The position numbers were made by a program, and so were the translations under genes. The notes beneath the pieces are model-generated. The model saw only the letters and a program-made list of their open reading frames with translations. It was not told the origin of the DNA and did not search any database. From Verrucomicrobiota bacterium (lineage in GTDB: Bacteria > Verrucomicrobiota > Verrucomicrobiia > Chthoniobacterales > UBA10450), in the NCBI GenBank assembly GCA_003221375.1, contig QHRI01000157.1:1-10319 (forward strand): a stretch of 10,319 nucleotides of DNA, read 5' to 3'. Below are positions 1-6,085 of the stretch, piece after piece (the stretch's first letter is position 1; the number at the start of each line of letters is the position of its first letter).

Positions 1-1484
1 TGAATACGAATCAATGTGATATTGGATTGATTGGCTTGGCCGTGATGGGCGAGAACCTCGCCCTGAATCTCGACTCGAAAGGGTTTTCTGTCGCGGTTTT
101 TAACCGCACCACTGAAGTTACGGAAAAATTTGCTGCTGGCAGGGCAAAAGGAAAAAATATTCGACCGACACGCACAATCGAGGAATTTATCGCGGCGCTT
201 AAAAAACCGCGGATAGCAATGATGATGATCAAGGCCGGCAAGCCGGTGGACATTGTTATCGGTGAAATCGTGCCATTCCTCGAGCCGGGCGACGTGTTGA
301 TCGACGGTGGAAATTCTCTTTTTACAGACACAGCGCGACGCGGCAAGGAATTAGAGGAAAAAGGAATTCATTTTGTAGGCATGGGCGTCTCCGGAGGGGA
401 AGAAGGCGCTCTGAAAGGTCCCTCGCTCATGCCCGGCGGTTCGCGAGAGTCATGGGAGATCATCGCACCCATTTTTCGCAAGATCGCTGCGCAGGTAGAT
501 GGCGAACCATGTTGCCGATACATGGGGCCGGATGGCGCAGGCCATTACGTCAAGATGGTCCACAACGGCATCGAGTACGGCGACATTCAATTGATCTGCG
601 AGGCGTACGCAATCATGAAAGACGTTCTGGAGATGCAAGCAGCGGAGCTCGCAGACGTCTTTGCGGAATGGAACAAAGGCGAGCTTGATAGCTACCTCAT
701 TGAAATCACGTCCCAGATTTTTAGAAAGATCGATCCTGATACTGGGAGACCGTTGGTCGATATGATTCTTGACAAAGCGGGACAAAAGGGAACCGGCATC
801 TGGACGCTTCAAGCAGCTATCAAACAATCTGTCGTTATTTCTACAATTAATGCAGCGGTCGAAGCGCGCGTCATCTCTGCGCAGAAAGAAGAGCGCGAGG
901 CCGCCTCCAAAATTCTGCCACAACCAAGAGTTCGAAAGTTCAAAGCCAATCGGCCCCGATTCATCGATGCAGTACGTGACGCTCTTTACGCATCGAAAAT
1001 TGTTTCTTACACGCAGGGAATGGAACTTCTGCGCTCTGGAAGCACTGACTACAAGTGGAACCTCAACCTCAGTGACATCGCGACCATCTGGCGCGGTGGC
1101 TGCATTATCCGCGCAAAATTCTTGAACCGAATCGTCGAAGCGTACAAGCGGGATGCGAATCTCCACAATCTTATGCTCTCCAAATATTTTACGAGAGCTA
1201 TCAAAAGAGCACAGCGTAATTGGCGCGTCGCAGTATCAGCAGCCATTAAGCAGGGCGTCGCCGTGCCGGCATTTTCCGCGTCGCTCGCTTACTTCGATAG
1301 TTATCGATCGGCTCGGTTACCGGCAAACCTCTTGCAGGCACAACGCGATTTCTTCGGTGCCCACACTTACGAGCGTGTCGATAAGCCCGGTGTGTTCCAC
1401 ACGGAATGGATCGAGTCTGAAGAAAAGCCAGCCGAAAAACCGACGGAGCCAAAAACACCTGAGCCGAATCACGCGGGAGAGTAG
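1..1484 (+). CDS. gnd: 6-phosphogluconate dehydrogenase, decarboxylating (5' end missing one base)
   Basis: Oxidises and decarboxylates 6-phosphogluconate to ribulose 5-phosphate with NADP+, in the cytosolic oxidative pentose phosphate pathway. The frame is open from the window edge: bases 1-2 are 'tg' followed by Asn-Thr-Asn-Gln, so the start is probably an ATG whose A lies just outside, giving about 494 residues, close to the usual long bacterial form. Seen in order: dinucleotide-binding GLAVMG loop (about residues 12-17), substrate loop GVSGGEEGA (about 129-137), catalytic lysine in HYVKMVHNGIEY (Lys ~185, Glu ~192), family signature ILDKAGQKGTGIW (about 256-268), and the C-terminal substrate-binding block QRDFFGAHTY...GVFHTEW. 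A Pro/Glu/Lys-rich tail of about 25 residues follows and is not part of the catalytic fold. An internal TTG at 27 would cut into the nucleotide-binding strand, so it is not the start. The gene converges with dnaE2 and appears intact. Confidence 0.96.
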   Translation, partial: NTNQCDIGLIGLAVMGENLALNLDSKGFSVAVFNRTTEVTEKFAAGRAKGKNIRPTRTIEEFIAALKKPRIAMMMIKAGKPVDIVIGEIVPFLEPGDVLIDGGNSLFTDTARRGKELEEKGIHFVGMGVSGGEEGALKGPSLMPGGSRESWEIIAPIFRKIAAQVDGEPCCRYMGPDGAGHYVKMVHNGIEYGDIQLICEAYAIMKDVLEMQAAELADVFAEWNKGELDSYLIEITSQIFRKIDPDTGRPLVDMILDKAGQKGTGIWTLQAAIKQSVVISTINAAVEARVISAQKEEREAASKILPQPRVRKFKANRPRFIDAVRDALYASKIVSYTQGMELLRSGSTDYKWNLNLSDIATIWRGGCIIRAKFLNRIVEAYKRDANLHNLMLSKYFTRAIKRAQRNWRVAVSAAIKQGVAVPAFSASLAYFDSYRSARLPANLLQAQRDFFGAHTYERVDKPGVFHTEWIESEEKPAEKPTEPKTPEPNHAGE

Positions 1485-1562
1485 CTGTAGCCGTCGACCT
1501 CTGGGCGACGCGACGCGAGGCTGTTAGTCATATCAGCGCCACGCTTCGCACAGCGGCTACAG
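1485..1562. repeat. Inverted repeat filling the gnd/dnaE2 convergent gap
   Basis: Perfect 9-bp inverted ends, CTGTAGCCG at 1485-1493 and CGGCTACAG at 1554-1562, enclose about 60 bp. The element starts on the base after the gnd stop codon and ends two bases before the dnaE2 stop codon, so it occupies nearly all of the intergenic space. It could fold in transcripts from either side and act as a bidirectional terminator, but there is no T-run after the stem. It resembles a dispersed palindromic repeat more than a classical intrinsic terminator. Confidence 0.65.
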
Positions 1563-1564
1563 AG

Positions 1565-4500
1565 TTAGTGAAAATCGTGTGATTCGCTTCCGACGAGTTG
1601 CTCATGCAGGAGCGGTCTAATCTCGCGCGCTTTGATTAAAACCACGTTGTCTGAATTCTGCACTTCGCCTTCAATGAGCAGAAAAGCTTCCTCTGTAATC
1701 ACGAGCCGAAAGTGTTCGAATAGGTCGGGCTCCACAATTGCATTTGAAACACCGGTCTCGTCTTCCAAGCTGATAAAAACAAATCCCTTCGCCGTACCGG
1801 GACGCTGACGGCAAATAACATTGCCGGCAATCTGGACGATCGACCCGTGTCGCGCATGGGGAAGATCAATCGCGCGCCAAATATTTGGTAAACTTTCGCG
1901 CAACAGTTTCATCGGATGTGGACCAGTAGTGAGATTCATCGTTTCGTAATCTGCCTTCACGCGCTCGGGTAAGGTCATACGGGATAAAGGCGAGTCATCC
2001 CGAGTGGAGCGAGGGACCTCACAAAGGGGAATGGAATGTTCAATGTTTCCAGTGTGATCAAAGCTTCGCAGGCGAGGTCCTTCTCCCGCGGTTGCGGGAT
2101 CAGGATGACTCACGTTGCGTGTAAGCAAATCATCGTGCAACGTTTCTTCCACCTCCCACATCGCCGCACGGCGATGTTCGGCAAAACAATTGAACGCGCC
2201 TAATTCCGCCAAGGTGCGTAATTCATCCTTTGTGAGCGGAACGCGGCGTTTGAAATCGTCCAATGAATCGAATTGTTGCGCTTGTCGTTGCCTAACGAGT
2301 TCTTCGGCGTGTTCCTGCCTCAAGCCGTTCACCACGCAAAATCCCAGACGGACAGCTTCGCCGACCCTTACCGGCGCTTCGGGTCCGCCTCTCCCTGGCC
2401 AGGGAGAGGATTGAGGTGAGGGTCGATCGTCGGAAACGATCGTGCAACGCCAGTCAGACTGCGAAACGCAAACGGGCTTGATCTTCAACCCATGTCGCTG
2501 CGCATCTTTCACAATCGTTGAGGGCGAGTAAAAACCCATCGGCTGATTGTTCAAAAGGCTCGCGTAAAATTCCGGCCCGCGGTGCACTTTTAAATACGAG
2601 CTGCCATATGCCAGAATGGCGAAACTGATCGCGTGCGATTCGGGAAATCCGTAAAGCGCAAACGATGAGATGGATTGGATGATTTTGTCAATCTTGTCCG
2701 GCGCAATGTCTTTGCGTTCCATTGCCATGCGTAATTTCGCGCACACCTTGTTCATCCGTTCTTCCGAACGATGAAAACTTAGCGCGCGTCGCAGCTCTTC
2801 CGCTTCGTCACCGGAAAAATCGGCCATCACCATTGCGATCTTGAGCATTTGCTCCTGGAAAAGTGGAACACCAAGTGTGCGTTTTAAAACAGGCTCGAGA
2901 CGCGGATCAAAATATGTCACCGATTCGCGTCCAGCGCGGCGGGCGAGGTACGGATGCACCATGTCGCCCTGGATCGGTCCTGGCCGGATAATCGCCACTT
3001 CGATCACCACATCGTAAAAACATTCTGGCTTCATCCTCGGCAGGGTCGCCATTTGGGCGCGACTTTCGATTTGGAACACGCCGATTGTGTCGGCGCGCTG
3101 CATCAGCTCAAATGTCTTCTCGTCATCCTTCGGGATGTGTGCCAGATCGAGTGGCCGGCCGCGTTCTCGACATAATTCAAATGCATCCTGCATCACTGAC
3201 ATCATGCCGAGGCCTAACAAGTCCACCTTCACGATGCCGAGATCTTCGCAATCGTCCTTGTCCCATTGCGCCACGACGCGCCCCGGCATCGAGGCGTTTT
3301 CCAGTGGCACAAACGAACTGAGTTTGTTCTGGCAGATAATCATGCCGCCAGAATGCTGGCCGAGGTGCCGTGGCAATCCATAAATTGCGCGATAGAGCCG
3401 GATGAACGCCGGCATGCGCGGATGGTTTTTCGGCAAGCCTGCCTGTTCGATCTGCGATTCGAGCTCGAGCGTGTGCGGGAAATCGCCACTGGCAAACAGA
3501 TGTGAGAAACGATCGATGATGCTTGGCGAAAAATTGAGCGCTTTACCGATCTCGCGGGCCGCGCTGCGGCCGCGATAACTGATCACGTTCGCTGTCATCG
3601 CGGCGCCGTGTTTGCCGTAACGGCGATAAATTTCCTGAATCACTGCTTCGCGCCGATCGCCGCTGGGAAGATCCAAATCGATATCCGGCCAGCCTTTGCG
3701 GCTCTCGTTCAGGAATCGTTCGAACACCAGATGATTTTCCACTGGATCGACCGGTGTAATCCCCAGACAATAACAAACCGCGCTATTCGCGGCGCTGCCC
3801 CGGCCCTGGACCATGATGTTGTGTTCTCGACAGAAATTAACGATGTCCCAGACGATCAAAAAATAACCCGGAAAGCGGAGCTTTATGATAAGCGTCAGTT
3901 CCTCTTCGAGCTGACGTTTTACTTTCGTGCTAATCGCAGCGTAACGCTGTTGCGCTCCGAACCAGACAATGGTGCGCAAAAATGAATCCATGGTATGACC
4001 GGCGGGCACCGGATATTCGGGAAATTCGTATCCGAGATTTTCGAGCGAAAACATGAGCCGCTCGGCCAGGCGTGATGTGTTTTCAATTGCTTCTGGCAAA
4101 TCCGCGAAGATTGCTCGCATTTGCCGATCGCTTTTCAAATAGCGCTCGGCATTTTGGGTTAGCAATTTGCCGGCAGCGTCCAGATGGGTGTGCTCGCGGA
4201 TGCAGGTGAAAACATCCAACACTTCTCGACCGTACGGCTTCGCGTATTTCACCCCGTTTGTTGCGAGAAGCGATAATCGGTGTGCGCGCGCCAGATCGAT
4301 CAGTTCGCGATTGACGCGTTCTTCACCCCGAATGAAATGCCGCTGAAGTTCCACGAAAACATTTTCACGGCCAAAAGTGTCGATCAAAAATCGCGCGTGT
4401 TCTTCTGCACTCCGGGGAGCACAGGCTGCCAGCCCGTTGTTTGCGGCAGCCTGCCGCAAATCCGGAATGAAACGCCGTGCTCGTGGAGAAATTGCATCCG

Positions 4501-4847
4501 GCAAGCTGCCGGACGCTACAGGCTGGCAGCCTGTGCTCCCCGATCCAAAGAGCGCGATCAAACCTTCAGCGAATTGCGGTAATTCATCCCAGCGCACCTG
4601 GCATTTGCCTTTTTCGCTGCGCAGATGCGACTGGGTCAGCAGTTCGCAATTCGCAACCAATGATCGGGCGGACATTGTGTTCGCGCGCAGCGACGGAAAA
4701 TCGTTGCGCGCCATAAACCCCGTTGCGATCGAGCAAAGCCATCGCGGGCATTTCCAGCTCGGTGGCAACCTCAGCTAATTGCTCCGGAAATGAACCGCCC
4801 CGCAAAAAACTAAATGCGCTGCACGCATGTAGTTCGACGTAAGACAT
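1565..4847 (-). CDS. dnaE2: Error-prone DNA polymerase III alpha subunit DnaE2, reading frame interrupted near the 5' end
   Basis: Polymerase of the ImuA/ImuB/DnaE2 translesion mutasome. The N-terminus (ATG at 4847) reads ELHACSAFSFLRGG...LLDRNGVYGA...RPIIGCEL, the start of a DnaE2 PHP domain. That frame dies soon after, and the rest (LTQSHLRSEKGK onward) continues in another minus frame that is open to the TAA at 1565. The change of frame is at a tandem 7-mer (4643-4656). Rejoined, the protein is about 1,091 residues, near family length even though about 24 family residues are missing at the join, because three repeat-derived segments add length (composite residues ~100-143, ~806-827, ~910-950). 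Catalytic aspartates are present: PDIDLD (Asp ~386 and ~388, nt 3671-3687) and KVDLLGLG (Asp ~540, codon 3221-3223). A C-terminal OB-fold-like region is visible (FISLEDETGVSNAIV). It follows imuB with a 118-bp gap and probably shares its SOS promoter. It may be a recent pseudogene or carry a sequence error. Confidence 0.88.
1992..2111 (-). repeat. Repeat C: ~120-bp GTCATCCTGA element inside dnaE2
   Basis: Terminal inverted repeats of 9 bp (GAGTCATCC at 1992-2000, GGATGACTC at 2103-2111), with an inner pair GGACCTC (2014-2020)/GAGGTCC (2074-2080) and a small hairpin TCCCGC/GCGGGA (2084-2099). Read on the minus strand it shares successive blocks with the intergenic element at 4852-4962: GTCATCCTGA, then AAGGACCTC-like, then CGAAGCNTTGATCAC, and CTCGCTCC near the end. 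It is translated in frame as about 41 residues of DnaE2 (SHPDPATAGEGPRLRSF...), between AAMWEVEETLHDD and MTLPERVKADYET, where the family has a variable linker. Confidence 0.75.
2362..2425. repeat. Repeat B: 22-bp perfect palindrome element inside dnaE2
   Basis: CCTCTCCCTGG at 2388-2398 is followed directly by its reverse complement at 2399-2409. Outer 7-bp arms CGACCCT (2362-2368) and AGGGTCG (2419-2425) enclose it. It is translated in frame on the minus strand as about 22 residues (RPSPQSSPWPGRGGPEAP...), lying between SDWRCTIVSDD and GEAVRLGFCVVNGL, a loop in the polymerase C-terminal half. The low-complexity Pro/Gly/Ser peptide is unlike DnaE2 family sequence on either side. Confidence 0.75.
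4413..4542. repeat. Repeat A: 130-bp nested palindromic element inside dnaE2
   Basis: Perfect 22-bp inverted ends (4413-4434 and 4521-4542, core GCACAGGCTGCCAGCC) enclose two further hairpins: TTTGCGGCAG/CTGCCGCAAA with a one-base centre (4440-4460) and TCCGGCA/TGCCGGA with a three-base loop (4497-4513). It could extrude as a three-stem cloverleaf. It is translated in frame as about 44 residues (GSTGCQPVASGSLPD ... NNGLAACAPRS) between EGLIALFG and EEHARFLIDTFG of the PHP domain. The peptide shows no resemblance to DnaE2. Its length does not break the frame, so the gene tolerated the insertion. Confidence 0.85.
4643..4656. other. Tandem 7-bp duplication and frame change in dnaE2
   Basis: TTCGCAA occurs twice head to tail (4643-4649, 4650-4656). 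On the minus strand the upstream frame reads IIGCEL across the first-encountered copy (codons 4658-4647). The downstream DnaE2 frame reads CELLTQSHL starting at codon 4646-4648. Removing one 7-mer would join them as IIGCELLTQSHLRSEKGK in one frame. Even then about 24 residues normally found here in DnaE2 (the segment with a GYQNLCR-like motif) would be absent. This could be a true deletion with a small duplication, or an assembly error. Confidence 0.75.
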
Positions 4848-4851
4848 GGCA

Positions 4852-4962
4852 TGTCATCCTGAGCGCAGGCGAAGGAACCTCCCTACGAAGCATTGATCAC
4901 GTTGGAAGCTGAGAGTGCTCGATAATCTTTTCGTGAGATCTCTCGCTCCGCTCGAGATGACA
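4852..4962 (+). repeat. Repeat D: ~111-bp GTCATCCTGA element between imuB and dnaE2
   Basis: Ends are TGTCATC (4852-4858) and GATGACA (4956-4962), perfect inverted 7-mers. It is a second copy of the family represented by 1992-2111, in the opposite orientation (shared GTCATCCTGA start, GAAGCATTGATCAC in the middle, CTCGCTCCGCTCG near the end). It fills nearly all of the 118-bp gap between the imuB stop and the dnaE2 start, ending three bases short of the imuB stop codon. Confidence 0.75.
4856..4860 (-). promoter_or_regulatory. Probable ribosome binding site of dnaE2, located in a repeat end
   Basis: On the minus strand AGGATGACATGCC precedes the ATG at 4847; AGGA (4857-4860) sits nine bases upstream of the start, a good Shine-Dalgarno spacing. 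The AGGATGAC sequence is the terminal arm of repeat D, so the repeat seems to supply the site. It supports the 4847 start over any later ATG. Confidence 0.5.
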
Positions 4963-4965
4963 ATT

Positions 4966-5952
4966 TCAGTCGTACACACCATCAATTCTCCAAGTTCCCT
5001 CCGATTCGTGACACCGAACCAGTTTCCCATCTTCCAAATCCAGATCCCACTCTGCGCGCGTCCACGATTTTTCGTCCCACCAATTCCCAGAAATCAAAAA
5101 TGGACCGCGTTGCTCGATGATTTTACCGCGAACATCTGCGCCGCGGACGTGGACAGGGCCGTCTTCATCCAATAAGACTGATGCCGACACATTTGGTCGA
5201 AAACGGCGCAGCGCTGCGCGTGGCATTGGCATCCTGCCAATCGGATGGGCTGGAAGCCCATGCCACAAAAACGCTTCCATCCGAAATGCGTCCGGCCGAT
5301 GTGTTTCTTCCAAGACCGGCGTGCCGACTCGATCAGCGCCCAGAAGAGCGGTCAAACGTGCAAGCGTTTCTGAGAGCTGATGCGGATTGCGTAATGTAGT
5401 TTCAAATAATCCGAATTGTTCCCTCGCAGGCTTGATCGGATGCGCGCTCAGCGCGACCGCAACGATTGGATATTCCGATTTAAAATTTTCCAGATGTGTA
5501 TGCAGCATCCGAAAGAGAAGATCGACATTGTTGGTCGGCTGCGGAATTTTGAAAATGCGCTCGTAAATTTGTTTATCCATGAATGCGATGCGCAGGGTCA
5601 GTTCTTTTGTAACGAGATAAATTCCGCTCAATCGGATGGCGAGTTGCTCCAAAAATCGACGCAGCATGAAGAGAATCGGTTCGGCGGTTTCAATTTCGTT
5701 TTCGAATTCGAAGCTCTCTTCAAACGACTCCGGCGGCCGGATCAATTTGAGCACTCGATTCGATTGCCCATTTGCCCGTTCCCACATTTGGATTACTTCT
5801 GGTCCAAGTCGCGCGCCCAGTTGCTCCCTGTCCAGGATCGCAAGCTGCCCAAGTGTGTGAACGCCCCACTTATGGAGGATGCTCAAAATTTGGCGGATCT
5901 TGCTCTGACGGTCTCTTGTCGCGAAGGAATTCGACGAATCAGAGCGCTCCAT
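4966..5952 (-). CDS. imuB: Truncated ImuB (Y-family polymerase-like mutasome adaptor, C-terminal part only)
   Basis: ImuB is a catalytically inactive Y-family-like protein that links ImuA and DnaE2 to the sliding clamp. This 328-aa ORF aligns only with its C-terminal part: a helix-hairpin-helix-like segment ILHKWGVHTLGQLAIL...LGPEV (residues ~24-53), little-finger-like region (~75-170), clamp-binding motif QFGLF (179-183), ETHRPDAFRM (216-225), and the usual tail GPFLISGNWWDEKSWTRAEW...GTWRIDGVYD (283-328). Full ImuB is about 500 residues; roughly 200 residues containing the palm are absent. An in-frame TAA four codons upstream of ATG 5952 rules out extension. Residues ~229-245 (LWHGLPAHPIGRMPMPR) come from an inserted palindromic repeat. 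Directly upstream is a LexA-box promoter, and dnaE2 follows. It is either a minimal scaffold protein or a remnant. The family call is strong; functionality is unknown. Confidence 0.85.
   Translation of the reverse strand: MERSDSSNSFATRDRQSKIRQILSILHKWGVHTLGQLAILDREQLGARLGPEVIQMWERANGQSNRVLKLIRPPESFEESFEFENEIETAEPILFMLRRFLEQLAIRLSGIYLVTKELTLRIAFMDKQIYERIFKIPQPTNNVDLLFRMLHTHLENFKSEYPIVAVALSAHPIKPAREQFGLFETTLRNPHQLSETLARLTALLGADRVGTPVLEETHRPDAFRMEAFLWHGLPAHPIGRMPMPRAALRRFRPNVSASVLLDEDGPVHVRGADVRGKIIEQRGPFLISGNWWDEKSWTRAEWDLDLEDGKLVRCHESEGTWRIDGVYD
5206..5266. repeat. Repeat F: small three-stem palindromic element inside imuB
   Basis: Outer arms GTGGCAT (5220-5226) and ATGCCAC (5260-5266) enclose two hairpins, each with 7-bp stems and 3-base loops: ATTGGCA/TGCCAAT (5225-5241) and ATGGGCT/AGCCCAT (5245-5261). 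A separate perfect 14-bp palindrome, GCGCAGCGCTGCGC (5206-5219), abuts it. The plan (outer stem plus two inner hairpins) matches the larger element at 4413-4542, although the sequence differs. It reads through in frame in imuB without stops. Confidence 0.7.
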
Positions 5953-5980
5953 GCGCTCAAATTAATCCAATGCTTGGATA

Positions 5981-5994
5981 TGTTCAAGTGAACA
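5981..5994. promoter_or_regulatory. LexA (SOS) operator upstream of imuB
   Basis: TGTTCAAGTGAACA is a perfect palindrome apart from its two central bases and matches the 14-bp consensus TGTTC-N4-GAACA reported for Verrucomicrobia LexA. It lies 28 bp upstream of the imuB ATG and overlaps the -10 box by one base, where bound repressor would block RNA polymerase. imuB-dnaE2 is a classic SOS-regulated unit, so site and gene content agree. No second copy was seen upstream of dnaE2 or dinG. Confidence 0.82.
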
Positions 5995-5999
5995 TTATA
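5994..5999 (-). promoter_or_regulatory. -10 box (TATAAT) of the imuB-dnaE2 promoter
   Basis: On the minus strand a consensus TATAAT runs from 5999 to 5994, running into the LexA operator. The predicted transcript would start around 5985-5989 and leave a leader of roughly 35 nt before imuB. No good -35 hexamer is visible at 15-18 bp; that region lies inside the end of repeat E. Confidence 0.6.
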
Positions 6000-6008
6000 A
6001 ACATTCTC

Positions 6009-6065
6009 TGTCATGTCGAGCCGAGTCGAGACATCTCTAAATTCCAGAGGTTCCTCGGAATGACA
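6009..6065. repeat. Repeat E: 57-bp GTCAT...ATGAC element between dinG and imuB
   Basis: Ends TGTCAT (6009-6014) and ATGACA (6060-6065) are inverted. Minus-strand reading begins TGTCATTCCGAGGAACCTCT, and the other end is rich in TCGAGCC/GTCGAGAC. It looks like a shorter relative of repeats C and D. With the SOS promoter it makes up most of the 133 bp between the dinG stop and the imuB start. Confidence 0.6.
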
Positions 6066-6085
6066 AGTTCCTGAGCATTGCCGCC

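Noticed and set aside
450..1166. 238-aa antisense ORF under gnd
   Set aside because: A shadow of a highly conserved gene; its peptide has no recognisable motif.
1485..1564. Classical Rho-independent terminator
   Set aside because: The 9-bp arms are about 60 bp apart and no T-run follows on either strand.
1992..4542. Repeat-derived segments of DnaE2 as genuine protein domains
   Set aside because: Each matches a DNA palindrome end to end, and the peptides bear no relation to flanking DnaE2 sequence.
4640..4660. Programmed ribosomal frameshifting in dnaE2
   Set aside because: There is no slippery heptamer or obvious stimulating structure, and family residues are missing at the join, which points to a deletion or error.
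4657..4768. Start of the long dnaE2 frame at 4768, giving a 1,067-aa protein
   Set aside because: Its first ~40 residues are an out-of-frame shadow; the other frame over the same bases encodes recognisable DnaE2 PHP sequence starting at 4847.
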